From Pseudomonas silvicola (GTDB taxonomy: Bacteria > Pseudomonadota > Gammaproteobacteria > Pseudomonadales > Pseudomonadaceae): a stretch of 64,000 bases of DNA. The translations under genes and the position numbers were made by a program. Positions 55,896-64,000 of this stretch are shown here, in pieces. Below the pieces are notes generated by a model that saw only the letters and a program-made list of their open reading frames with translations, made no database searches and had not been told where the DNA came from. The DNA is taken from assembly GCF_026651855.1 (NCBI RefSeq), contig NZ_CP093280.1, positions 7,338,501 to 7,402,500 of the forward strand. Reading direction: 5' to 3'. Position 1 is the stretch's first letter. Every line of letters starts with the position of its first letter.

Positions 55896-57265
55896 GATCG
55901 TGTCCCAGGAAGTGGTGTAACTCATCGCGGTTCTGGCCACTGAGCTTGCCGTTTAGTTGATCACGGCCGACAGCTTGGCCTGTGGATTATCGCTGACTGC
56001 CTCAAAGGCCTCCAACTGCATATAACGCCGTTGCAGGCACCACTCGTCTTTCTGCTCCAACAGCATCGCGCCTACCAGCCGTGTGATCGCCGGATCGTTG
56101 GGAAAGATACCCACGACATCGGTGCGGCGCTTGATCTCGGCATTGAGCCGCTCCAGTGGATTGGTGCTGTGCAACTGCTGCCGGTGCGCCTTGGGAAACG
56201 CCATGTGCGCCAGCACTTCATCCTCGCAGCCGTCCATGAGCGTTGCGATCTTGGGGTACTTTTCGCGCAGTTGATCGGCGACCAGGCGCCACTGCTGATG
56301 GCATTCGGTACGGCTGTCTTGGGCGAAAACCGTACGCAGGAGCGCCGCCACCATGGTGTGTTGCCCCTTGCCGACATGGGCCATGGCGTTGCGCATGAAG
56401 TGCACGCGGCAACGCTGCCAAGTCGCGTTGAAGACCTTGGAAACAGCGGCCTTGAGCCCTTCATGGGCGTCAGAGATGACCAGCTTTACGCCACGCAGGC
56501 CACGCCGCATAAGGCTTCGCAGGAAGTCTGTCCAGAACGGCTCGGCTTCCGAAGGGCCAACCCGCATGCCCAGGACTTCGCGGCCACCATCGGTGTTCAC
56601 GGCCACGGCGATTATGACGGCGACCGAGACGATGCGCCCGGCCTCCCGCACCTTGACGTAAGTAGCATCGATCCAGAGATAGGGCCAGTCGCCTTCAAGT
56701 GGGCGATCAAGGAAGGCGTGGACCCGCTCATCAATCTCGCCAGCCAGCCGTGACACCTGGCTCTTGGAGATGCCGGTCATGCCCATGGCTTTGACCAGCT
56801 CGTCCACTGAACGCGTTGAAACACCCTGGATATAGGCCTCCTGGATCACCGCCGCCGCGGCAGTACGGCGTGGCTCTAGAAAGCCGGGGAAATAGCTACC
56901 CTGACGCAGTTTCGGGATCTTTAGGTCGACATCGCCAGCGCGGGTTTGCCAGAGGCGATCACGGTAGCCGTTGCGGCTGTTCGTCCGGTCTGGGCTTTTG
57001 ACATCGAAGCCGGCGCCGCACAGGCCTTCGACGTCGAACTCCATCATGCGCTGGGCAACGAACTGGATCATTTGCTTGAGCAGATCAGCATCTGCCCCTT
57101 TCTCAACCAACTCGGTCAATGCGATAGTGGGCTTGGTCATCGTGGTTTCTCTGGTGAAGGTTAAGTCCGCAAACTCAACGTTAGCCAAGAACTACGATGA
57201 CCAACCTCTTTCGCCCGCAGGGCGCCTTCGGCTGGTTCAGTTACACCACTTCCGGGGACACGATC
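55896..57265 (-). mobile_element. IS256-family insertion sequence, copy 1
   Basis: 1370 bp with 27-bp terminal inverted repeats differing at one base; both begin GATCGTGTCC and end GAAGTGGTGTAACT. One transposase gene fills it. The flanks (AAAGGGCA left, GCGCCCTG right) are not a target duplication. The uninterrupted arm at 62065-62130 has about 65 bases between the corresponding points, so host sequence was lost at or after insertion. Confidence 0.92.
55953..57188 (-). CDS. IS256-family transposase, copy 1
   Basis: A 411-residue DDE transposase of the MuLE/IS256 type. The catalytic triad is visible: first Asp in YLWIDATYVKVRE (residue about 175), second Asp in LVISDAHEG (about 240) and Glu in NPLERLNAEIKRR (about 347). 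CRVHFMRN, with the C/D-x2-H family motif, lies between. N-terminal HTH-like region (ISKSQVSRLAGEID) contacts the ends. The start at 57188 is the longest; ATG at 57140 (MTKPTIALTEL) has a better family match and may be the real one. The protein is identical to copy 2. Confidence 0.94.
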   Translation of the reverse strand: MANVEFADLTFTRETTMTKPTIALTELVEKGADADLLKQMIQFVAQRMMEFDVEGLCGAGFDVKSPDRTNSRNGYRDRLWQTRAGDVDLKIPKLRQGSYFPGFLEPRRTAAAAVIQEAYIQGVSTRSVDELVKAMGMTGISKSQVSRLAGEIDERVHAFLDRPLEGDWPYLWIDATYVKVREAGRIVSVAVIIAVAVNTDGGREVLGMRVGPSEAEPFWTDFLRSLMRRGLRGVKLVISDAHEGLKAAVSKVFNATWQRCRVHFMRNAMAHVGKGQHTMVAALLRTVFAQDSRTECHQQWRLVADQLREKYPKIATLMDGCEDEVLAHMAFPKAHRQQLHSTNPLERLNAEIKRRTDVVGIFPNDPAITRLVGAMLLEQKDEWCLQRRYMQLEAFEAVSDNPQAKLSAVIN

Positions 57266-57960
57266 GCGCCCTGCGGGCTGCCCTCTGGTCGACACCGGAA
57301 GAAGGCCCAGGCGCTTTACGGGGCGGCACGTCAAAAGCAAAAGCAAAAGCAACATCAAAAGCGGGATCAAAAGCCAAGGCGCAGCCGCCCTCACAGCGCA
57401 GCGTCAGCTTCTGCTGTGGCTTTTGCTTTTGCTGTGGCTTTTGCTTTTGCTGTGGCTTTTGATCTTGCTGTTGATCTACCGCCCCTTTAAGCGCCTGGGC
57501 CACCTTCCGGCGTCGACCAGGGGGCTGCCCGCAGGGCCCGAGGCTTCAGCCGAGGAACGGCCCCGGCAAGCTTCTATAGCCGGGGCCGTTTGCCCCCTGG
57601 TCGGCGTCGGAAGGTGGGTACCCGGAGCGCAGCGCAGGGCCCCAGCAGGGGCGAGCCCTTTTTGGTTACTTTTTGGGGCGACTGCCAAAAAGTGACCCGG
57701 CGTAAGGCCGGAACCGTCGGTGGTCGCGCCCAACCCATTGGATATGTGTGCGATCCCTTTAGAAGCGTGGCTTTTCATTAGAAGCGTGGCTTTTCAACCT
57801 GAGTACATATCCGAAGGAGTTGGAGGCCCAACTGGCGGTTCCGGCCTTACGCCGGCTCACTTTTTTTCAGACGACAAAAAAGTAAGCAAAAAAGTCTCGC
57901 CCCTGCTGGGGCCCTACGCTGCGCTCCAGGTTCCCTCCTTCCGGTGCCGACCAAAGGGCA

Positions 57961-59330
57961 GATCGTGTCCCAGGAAGTGGTGTAACTCATCGCGGTTCTG
58001 GCCACTGAGCTTGCCGTTTAGTTGATCACGGCCGACAGCTTGGCCTGTGGATTATCGCTGACTGCCTCAAAGGCCTCCAACTGCATATAACGCCGTTGCA
58101 GGCACCACTCGTCTTTCTGCTCCAACAGCATCGCGCCTACCAGCCGTGTGATCGCCGGATCGTTGGGAAAGATACCCACGACATCGGTGCGGCGCTTGAT
58201 CTCGGCATTGAGCCGCTCCAGTGGATTGGTGCTGTGCAACTGCTGCCGGTGCGCCTTGGGAAACGCCATGTGCGCCAGCACTTCATCCTCGCAGCCGTCC
58301 ATGAGCGTTGCGATCTTGGGGTACTTTTCGCGCAGTTGATCGGCGACCAGGCGCCACTGCTGATGGCATTCGGTACGGCTGTCTTGGGCGAAAACCGTAC
58401 GCAGGAGCGCCGCCACCATGGTGTGTTGCCCCTTGCCGACATGGGCCATGGCGTTGCGCATGAAGTGCACGCGGCAACGCTGCCAAGTCGCGTTGAAGAC
58501 CTTGGAAACAGCGGCCTTGAGCCCTTCATGGGCGTCAGAGATGACCAGCTTTACGCCACGCAGGCCACGCCGCATAAGGCTTCGCAGGAAGTCTGTCCAG
58601 AACGGCTCGGCTTCCGAAGGGCCAACCCGCATGCCCAGGACTTCGCGGCCACCATCGGTGTTCACGGCCACGGCGATTATGACGGCGACCGAGACGATGC
58701 GCCCGGCCTCCCGCACCTTGACGTAAGTAGCATCGATCCAGAGATAGGGCCAGTCGCCTTCAAGTGGGCGATCAAGGAAGGCGTGGACCCGCTCATCAAT
58801 CTCGCCAGCCAGCCGTGACACCTGGCTCTTGGAGATGCCGGTCATGCCCATGGCTTTGACCAGCTCGTCCACTGAACGCGTTGAAACACCCTGGATATAG
58901 GCCTCCTGGATCACCGCCGCCGCGGCAGTACGGCGTGGCTCTAGAAAGCCGGGGAAATAGCTACCCTGACGCAGTTTCGGGATCTTTAGGTCGACATCGC
59001 CAGCGCGGGTTTGCCAGAGGCGATCACGGTAGCCGTTGCGGCTGTTCGTCCGGTCTGGGCTTTTGACATCGAAGCCGGCGCCGCACAGGCCTTCGACGTC
59101 GAACTCCATCATGCGCTGGGCAACGAACTGGATCATTTGCTTGAGCAGATCAGCATCTGCCCCTTTCTCAACCAACTCGGTCAATGCGATAGTGGGCTTG
59201 GTCATCGTGGTTTCTCTGGTGAAGGTTAAGTCCGCAAACTCAACGTTAGCCAAGAACTACGATGACCAACCTCTTTCGCCCGCAGGGCGCCTTCGGCTGG
59301 TTCAGTTACACCACTTCCGGGGACACGATC
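57961..59330 (-). mobile_element. IS256-family insertion sequence, copy 2
   Basis: Same 1370 bp as copy 1 at an offset of 2065, same ends, same flanks and same missing host bases. Identical insertion site in three neighbouring elements argues for one insertion followed by amplification. Confidence 0.92.
58018..59253 (-). CDS. IS256-family transposase, copy 2
   Basis: A 411-residue protein identical to copy 1, with the full DDE set (WIDATY, VISDAHEG, NPLERLNAEIK). Both copies look able to transpose and to mobilise the deleted third copy in trans, since that one keeps both ends. Confidence 0.94.
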   Translation of the reverse strand: MANVEFADLTFTRETTMTKPTIALTELVEKGADADLLKQMIQFVAQRMMEFDVEGLCGAGFDVKSPDRTNSRNGYRDRLWQTRAGDVDLKIPKLRQGSYFPGFLEPRRTAAAAVIQEAYIQGVSTRSVDELVKAMGMTGISKSQVSRLAGEIDERVHAFLDRPLEGDWPYLWIDATYVKVREAGRIVSVAVIIAVAVNTDGGREVLGMRVGPSEAEPFWTDFLRSLMRRGLRGVKLVISDAHEGLKAAVSKVFNATWQRCRVHFMRNAMAHVGKGQHTMVAALLRTVFAQDSRTECHQQWRLVADQLREKYPKIATLMDGCEDEVLAHMAFPKAHRQQLHSTNPLERLNAEIKRRTDVVGIFPNDPAITRLVGAMLLEQKDEWCLQRRYMQLEAFEAVSDNPQAKLSAVIN

Positions 59331-59807
59331 GCGCCCTGCGGGCTGCCCTCTGGTCGACACCGGAAGAAGGCCCAGGCGCTTTACGGGGCGGCACGTCAAA
59401 AGCAAAAGCAAAAGCAACATCAAAAGCGGGATCAAAAGCCAAGGCGCAGCCGCCCTCACAGCGCAGCGTCAGCTTCTGCTGTGGCTTTTGCTTTTGCTGT
59501 GGCTTTTGATCTTGCTGTTGATCTACCGCCCCTTTAAGCGCCTGGGCCACCTGCGGGCGGCGACGGGGGGGCTGCCCGCGGGGCCCGAGGCTCCCGCCGA
59601 GACACGGCCCCGGCAAGCTTCTATAGCCGGGGTCGTTTGCCCCCTGGTCGGCGTCGGGAGGTGGGTACCCGGAGCGCAGCGCAGGGCCCCAGCAGGGGCG
59701 AGCCCTTTTTGGTTACTTTTTGGGGCGACTGCCAAAAAGTGACCCGGCGTAAGGCCGGAACCGTCGGTGGTCGCGCCCAACCCATTGGATATGTGTGCGA
59801 TCCCTTT

Positions 59808-60296
59808 AGAAGCGTGGCTTTTCATTAGAAGCGTGGCTTTTCATTAGAAGCGTGGCTTTTCATTAGAAGCGTGGCTTTTCATTAGAAGCGTGGCTTTTCA
59901 TTAGAAGCGTGGCTTTTCATTAGAAGCGTGGCTTTTCATTAGAAGCGTGGCTTTTCATTAGAAGCGTGGCTTTTCATTAGAAGCGTGGCTTTTCATTAGA
60001 AGCGTGGCTTTTCATTAGAAGCGTGGCTTTTCATTAGAAGCGTGGCTTTTCATTAGAAGCGTGGCTTTTCATTAGAAGCGTGGCTTTTCATTAGAAGCGT
60101 GGCTTTTCATTAGAAGCGTGGCTTTTCATTAGAAGCGTGGCTTTTCATTAGAAGCGTGGCTTTTCATTAGAAGCGTGGCTTTTCATTAGAAGCGTGGCTT
60201 TTCATTAGAAGCGTGGCTTTTCATTAGAAGCGTGGCTTTTCATTAGAAGCGTGGCTTTTCATTAGAAGCGTGGCTTTTCATTAGAAGCGTGGCTTT
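59808..60296 (+). repeat. 19-bp minisatellite, 25 full units plus a partial one
   Basis: The unit AGAAGCGTGGCTTTTCATT repeats without visible change from 59808; the 26th unit stops matching after 14 bases. The loops of elements 2, 4 and 5 hold two units each (57766, 61869, 62610; some with one change), and element 1 has one degenerate reversed unit. There are no unique spacers, so it is not a CRISPR array. Confidence 0.97.
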
Positions 60297-60463
60297 GCAA
60301 CCTGAGCACATATCCGAAGGGGCTGGAGGCCCAACTGGCGGTTCCGGCCTTACGCCGGCTCACTTTTTTTCAGACGACAAAAAAGTAAGCAAAAAAGTCT
60401 CGCCCCTGCTGGGGCCCTACGCTGCGCTCCAGGTTCCCTCCTTCCGGTGCCGACCAAAGGGCA

Positions 60464-61384
60464 GATCGTGTCCCAGGAAGTGGTGTAACTCATCGCGGTT
60501 CTGGCCACTGAGCTTGCCGTTTAGTTGATCACGGCCGACAGCTTGGCCTGTGGATTATCGCTGACTGCCTCAAAGGCCTCCAACTGCATATAACGCCGTT
60601 GCAGGCACCACTCGTCTTTCTGCTCCAACAGCATCGCGCCTACCAGCCGTGTGATCGCCGGATCGTTGGGAAAGATACCCACGACATCGGTGCGGCGCTT
60701 GATCTCGGCATTGAGCCGCTCCAGTGGATTGGTGCTGTGCAACTGCTGCCGGTGCGCCTTGGGAAACGCCATGTGCGCCAGCACTTCATCCTCGCAGCCG
60801 TCCATGAGCGTTGCGATCTTGGGGTACTTTTCGCGCAGTTGATCGGCGACCAGGCGCCACTGCTGATGGCATTCGGTACGGCTGTCTTGGGCGAAAACCG
60901 TACGCAGGAGCGCCGCCACCATGGTGTGTTGCCCCTTGCCGACATGGGCCATGGCGTTGCGCATGAAGTGCACGCGGCAACGCTGCCAAGTCGCGTTGAA
61001 GACCTTGGAAACAGCGGCCTTGACGCAGTTTCGGGATCTTTAGGTCGACATCGCCAGCGCGGGTTTGCCAGAGGCGATCACGGTAGCCGTTGCGGCTGTT
61101 CGTCCGGTCTGGGCTTTTGACATCGAAGCCGGCGCCGCACAGGCCTTCGACGTCGAACTCCATCATGCGCTGGGCAACGAACTGGATCATTTGCTTGAGC
61201 AGATCAGCATCTGCCCCTTTCTCAACCAACTCGGTCAATGCGATAGTGGGCTTGGTCATCGTGGTTTCTCTGGTGAAGGTTAAGTCCGCAAACTCAACGT
61301 TAGCCAAGAACTACGATGACCAACCTCTTTCGCCCGCAGGGCGCCTTCGGCTGGTTCAGTTACACCACTTCCGGGGACACGATC
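60464..61384 (-). mobile_element. IS256-family insertion sequence, copy 3, internally deleted
   Basis: 921 bp: both terminal repeats are intact, but 449 bases are missing compared with copies 1 and 2. The join is at about 61023, at a shared TGA (CCTTGA / CCTGACGCAG). Confidence 0.92.
60521..61307 (-). pseudogene. IS256-family transposase, copy 3, inactivated
   Basis: The N-terminal part reads to KIPKLRQG and then shifts frame because the 449-base deletion is not a multiple of three. The C-terminal 150 residues remain open in the other frame. The region with both catalytic Asp residues (WIDATY, VISDAHEG) is gone; the Glu segment is left. Certainly inactive, but a possible substrate for the intact copies. 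Confidence 0.93.
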
Positions 61385-61516
61385 GCGCCCTGCGGGCTGC
61401 CCTCTGGTCGACACCGGAAGAAGGCCCAGGCGCTTTAAGGGGCGGCAAGTCCAAATCAAAAGCAAAAGCAAAAGCAAGATCAAAAGAGGGATCAAAAGCC
61501 AAGGCGCAGCCGCCCT

Positions 61517-62259
61517 CACAGCGCAGCGTCAGCTTCTGCTGTGGCTTTTGCTTTTGCTGTGGCTTTTGATCTTGCTGTTGATCTACCGCCCCTTTAAGCG
61601 CCTGGGCCACCTTCCGGCGTCGACCGGGGGGCTGCCCGCAGGGCCCGAGGCTTCAGCCGAGGAAACGGCCCCGGCAAGCTTCTATAGCCGGGGTCGTTTG
61701 CCCCCTGGTCGGCGTCGGGAGGTGGGTACCCGGAGCGCAGCGCAGGGCCCCAGCAGGGGCGAGCCCTTTTTGGTTACTTTTTGGGGCGACTGCCAAAAAG
61801 TGACCCGGCGTAAGGCCGGAACCGTCGGTGGTCGCGCCCAACCCATTGGATATGTGTGCGATCCCTTTAGAAGCGTGGCTTTTCATTAGAAGCGTGGCTT
61901 TGCAACCTGAGCACATATCCGAAGGGGCTGGAGGCCCAACTGGCGGTTCCGGCCTTACGCCGGCTCACTTTTTTTCAGACGACAAAAAAAGTAAGCAAAA
62001 AAGTCTCGCCCCTGCTGGGGCCCTGCGCTGCGCTCCGGGTGCCCTCCTTCCGGCGCCGACCAAAGGGCAAACGGCCCCGGCTATAGAAGCTTGCCGGTGC
62101 CGTTTCCTCGGCTAAAGCCTCGGGCCCTACGGGCTGCCCTCTGGTCGACACCGGAAGAAGGCCCAGGCGCTTTACGGGGCGGCACGTCAAAAGCAAAAGC
62201 AAAAGCAAAAGCAAAAGCAAGATCAAAAGCGGAATCAAAAGCCAAGGCGCGGCCGCCCT
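61517..62259. repeat. palindromic element 4, uninterrupted
   Basis: The only complete element without an insertion: right arm 61517-61826, loop with two 19-bp units, left arm 61939-62259. The left arm retains the stretch 62070-62130 (AACGGCCCCGGCTATAGAAG onward), the counterpart of 61668-61695 in the right arm and absent at the insertion sites. It shows the ancestral structure. Confidence 0.85.
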
Positions 62260-62655
62260 CACAGCGCAGCGTCAGCTTCTGCTGTGGCTTTTGCTTCTGC
62301 TGTGGCTTTTGATCTTGCTGTTGATCTACCGCCCCTTTAAGCGCCTGGGCCACCTTCCGGCGTCGACCAGGGGGCTGCCCGCAGGGCCCGAGGCTTCAGC
62401 CGAGGAACGGCCCCGGCAAGCTTCTATAGCCGGGGTCGTTTGCCCCCTGGTCGGCGCCGGAAGGTGGGTACCCGGAGCGCAGCGCAGGGCCCCAGCAGGG
62501 GCGAGAATTTTTGGTTACTTTTTTTTCGACTGAAAAAAGTGACCCGGCGTAAGGCCGGAACCGCCGGTGGTCGCGCCCAACCCATTGGATATGTGTGCGA
62601 TCCCTTTAGAAGCATGGCTTTTCATTAGAAGCGTGGCTTTCCAGCCTGAGTACAT
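62260..62655. repeat. palindromic element 5, right arm and loop only
   Basis: Right arm 62260-62570 and a loop with two 19-bp units (the first with one change, GCATGG), then the element ends near the lptG terminator. The left arm is missing. Confidence 0.8.
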
Positions 62656-62671
62656 AACCCACAGCCCCCAG

Positions 62672-62706
62672 CGCAAAAAAAAACCGACCCTGAGGTCGGC
62701 TTTCTC
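62672..62706 (-). terminator. rho-independent terminator of the lptFG operon
   Basis: On the lptG strand AGCCGACC and GGTCGGTT pair around a 4-base loop, followed by a long T run. It lies 13 bases after the lptG stop. Confidence 0.9.
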
Positions 62707-62718
62707 TAGTCGCTGAAC

Positions 62719-63780
62719 TTAACCCGCCCTGCGCAGCAACCACCACCCAAGCACCGCACACACCAACGACGGAATCACCACCGCCAGCAACGGCGGAAAC
62801 CCGAACACCAGGCTCGACGGCCCGAGCAAGTCCTGCACGATACGGAAGGTGAAGCCCACCAGCACGCCAGTGAACACCCGCTGCCCGAGGGTAACCGAAC
62901 GCAGCGGCCCGAAGATGAACGAGATCGCCATCAGCACCAACGCCGCGGTCACCAGCGGTTGCAGGATCTTGGTCCAGAACGCCAGCCAGTACTTGGTGTT
63001 GTTCAGGCCCTGGTCCGACAGGTAGTGAATGTAGCCCCACAGACCACTGATCGACAGTGACTCGGGCGCCATGATCACGGTGCTCAGCAACTGAGGAGTC
63101 ACCGACACATCCCATTGTTCCGCAGGCGTGTTGACCACCTCGGTGCGGTCACCATGGAACACGGTGGTGGCCACGTCGGACAGGTTCCAGTGGCCATCGG
63201 TGTACTGGGCCTTCCTGGCGAAACTGGCGGTCTTGATGTGGCGCTCGTCATCGAAGGTGTAGCGGGTCACGCCATACAGCAGGCCAGCCGGCTGCACGGT
63301 GTTGATGTGAATGAACTGCTGGCCCTCGCGGTGCCACAGGCCATGGCGGCCACTTTGAGCGTCGCCGATGCCCTGGGCCAGGGAACGATCTGCCTGGGCC
63401 TTGGCTTCCGTGACGGGCGCCACGTATTCACCGATCAGCAGGCCGCACACCATCAGCACCAGCATGGGCTTCATCACCGCCCAGACGATACGTGCGATGG
63501 ACACACCCGCTGCGCGGATGATGGTCAGCTCACTGTTGCTGGCGAGGCTGCCCAGGCCGATCAGGCAGCCAATCAGCGCTGCCATCGGCAACATGTCGTA
63601 AAGCCGGCGTGGGGCGGTCAGCAGCACATACCAGGAAATATCCAGCAGGCCATAGGTAGCGCTGATGTCACTCATCTCGTCGATGAACGCGAACAGCGTG
63701 GCCAGGCCGAGGATAACCCCCAGCACGGCCAGGATTGCCATCAGCACACTGCTGCCGATGTGGCGGTCCAGCTTAACCAT
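62719..63780 (-). CDS. lptG: LPS export ABC transporter permease LptG
   Basis: A 353-residue inner-membrane subunit of the LptB2FG complex that extracts lipopolysaccharide and passes it to LptC/LptA. There are six helices, three at each end, around a periplasmic beta-jellyroll domain (about 130-260, including IHINTVQPAGLLYGVTRYTFD). The start MVKLDRHIGSSVLMAILAVLG and the SNSELTIIRAAGVS coupling region are family-specific. Its start overlaps the end of lptF by eight bases. Confidence 0.95.
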   Translation of the reverse strand: MVKLDRHIGSSVLMAILAVLGVILGLATLFAFIDEMSDISATYGLLDISWYVLLTAPRRLYDMLPMAALIGCLIGLGSLASNSELTIIRAAGVSIARIVWAVMKPMLVLMVCGLLIGEYVAPVTEAKAQADRSLAQGIGDAQSGRHGLWHREGQQFIHINTVQPAGLLYGVTRYTFDDERHIKTASFARKAQYTDGHWNLSDVATTVFHGDRTEVVNTPAEQWDVSVTPQLLSTVIMAPESLSISGLWGYIHYLSDQGLNNTKYWLAFWTKILQPLVTAALVLMAISFIFGPLRSVTLGQRVFTGVLVGFTFRIVQDLLGPSSLVFGFPPLLAVVIPSLVCAVLGWWLLRRAG

Positions 63781-64000
63781 GGGCCACCTCCGGCGCTGCG
63801 CGACGGCTGGCCAGCTTCAGGCGCAGCGGTTCCCAGTACATCAGGCCAAGGCCGATGAGCAGGAACAACCCGTGCACCCACCACAGCCCCAGGGCCGAAT
63901 GCAGCTTGCCCTTCTCCATGGCGCCACGGGCGGAAATCAGGACGGTGAGGTAAGCCATATACAGAAGAATCGCCGGCAGCAGCTTGAGGAAACGACCCTG
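63773..64000 (-). CDS. lptF: LPS export ABC transporter permease LptF, C-terminal end (partial)
   Basis: The frame is open to the window edge; 75 residues are seen, including the last membrane helices (LLPAILLYMAYLTVLISARG and WWVHGLFLLIGLGLMYWEP). LptF is the partner permease of LptG in LPS export. Identity rests on the overlap with lptG and the typical KGKLHSALGLWWVH ending. Confidence 0.9.
   Translation of the reverse strand, partial: QGRFLKLLPAILLYMAYLTVLISARGAMEKGKLHSALGLWWVHGLFLLIGLGLMYWEPLRLKLASRRAAPEVAHG

Larger units (their letters stand above)
55287..57391. repeat. palindromic element 1, interrupted by the first insertion sequence
   Basis: Right arm 55287-55664, loop 55665-55760, left arm from 55761, insertion 55896-57265, rest of the left arm to 57391. 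The loop is inverted relative to elements 2-4: GCATATCCATTGGGTTGGG here is the reverse complement of the CCCAACCCATTGGATATG seen in the others, and its single 19-bp unit is degenerate and reversed. Confidence 0.8.
57392..59456. repeat. palindromic element 2, interrupted by the second insertion sequence
   Basis: Right arm 57392-57720, loop with two 19-bp units (57766 onward), left arm 57829-57960, insertion 57961-59330, remainder of the left arm. Almost the same as element 3 outside the minisatellite. Confidence 0.85.
59457..61516. repeat. palindromic element 3, with expanded loop minisatellite and deleted insertion sequence
   Basis: Right arm 59457-59766, loop with the 26-unit minisatellite, left arm from 60333, deleted insertion 60464-61384, rest of the left arm. 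Confidence 0.85.
55287..62655. repeat. array of long palindromic repeat elements with embedded insertion sequences
   Basis: Between the RDD gene and lptG lie five right-type arms (starting 55287, 57392, 59457, 61517, 62260) and four left-type arms. Each left arm is the reverse complement of the right arm, separated from it by a short loop. Three left arms carry an IS256-type element at one identical site. Open frames in the arms (Lys/Gln/Pro-rich on one strand, Leu/Cys-rich on the other) come from CTTTTG/CTGTGG minisatellites and are not credible genes. I know similar TTTTTGGTTACTTTTTGG-containing intergenic repeats from pseudomonads but no name for this arrangement. Confidence 0.9.

Noticed and set aside
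57237-57503. Short QKQKPQQ frames in each repeat arm (also near 59302, 61356, 62081)
   Set aside because: They follow the CTTTTG/CTGTGG repeat and change length with copy number; no ribosome site or conserved end.
59808-60296. Possible CRISPR array
   Set aside because: Units are head to tail with no spacers, and no cas genes are present.

Overview
The window looks like a chromosome segment of a Pseudomonas putida-group bacterium. The evidence is GC-rich coding DNA, the HexR-controlled Entner-Doudoroff cluster (eda-pgl-zwf / hexR / oprB-gtsDCBA / edd-glk / gap) and the second glycine-cleavage operon with its enhancer-binding regulator GcsR. OprD- and OprB-type porins, an ECF sigma/FecR/haem-receptor/haem-oxygenase block and lptFG fit too. 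Gene order from lptFG through the gcv operon, the haem block, gap/edd and the gts operon matches what I remember of P. putida; that comparison is recollection, not a search.

Layout. 1-1.4 kb: end of cheV, a GNAT acetyltransferase, a small secreted protein and a 46-codon membrane protein. 1.7-8.0 kb: RND efflux operon (adaptor, pump, response regulator, sensor kinase). 8.1-12.8 kb: small periplasmic protein, OprD-family porin, CACHE-GGDEF diguanylate cyclase, DUF2383-type and DUF3820 proteins. 12.9-35.1 kb: glucose uptake and catabolism, interrupted at 25.3-28.1 kb by a second diguanylate cyclase and a lower-GC pair that resembles a LysM-bearing toxin with a membrane immunity protein. 35.3-40.8 kb: iron-starvation sigma factor, FecR, TonB receptor, haem oxygenase, YbaN. 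41-46.2 kb: chemoreceptor, CoA-transferase-like protein, DUF5064-type protein, RES-Xre toxin-antitoxin pair. 46.5-54.1 kb: gcsR and gcvH-gcvP-sdaA-gcvT. 54.5-55.3 kb: cold-shock protein and RDD membrane protein. 55.3-62.7 kb: an array of long palindromic repeats carrying two intact and one deleted IS256-type element and a 26-unit 19-bp minisatellite. 62.7-64 kb: lptG and the end of lptF.

Two regions stand out. First, a 1345-bp copy of the epimerase/diguanylate-cyclase intergenic region (24083-25427) sits at 29960-31304 with one base difference, in place of the 5' part of gltR and the 3' part of glk. It truncates glk and makes an in-frame fusion of a sugar-epimerase domain to the GltR DNA-binding domain. 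This is either a real rearrangement of the glucose regulatory circuit or a misassembly, and the two junctions need checking. Second, the 55.3-62.7 kb array is built of alternating inverted arms. Its loops occur in both orientations and carry a variable-number 19-bp repeat, which suggests inversion and amplification at a repeat family I do not recognise by name.

How the genes work together: OprB and GtsABCD import glucose; Glk (broken here), Zwf, Pgl, Edd and Eda take it to pyruvate and glyceraldehyde-3-phosphate, and Gap continues. HexR represses zwf, edd and gap through TTGT-type operators visible in the sequence. GtrS/GltR control uptake, and a shared TGTCAC-N6-GTGACA dyad upstream of gtsA and of the epimerase gene is a candidate operator for one common regulator.
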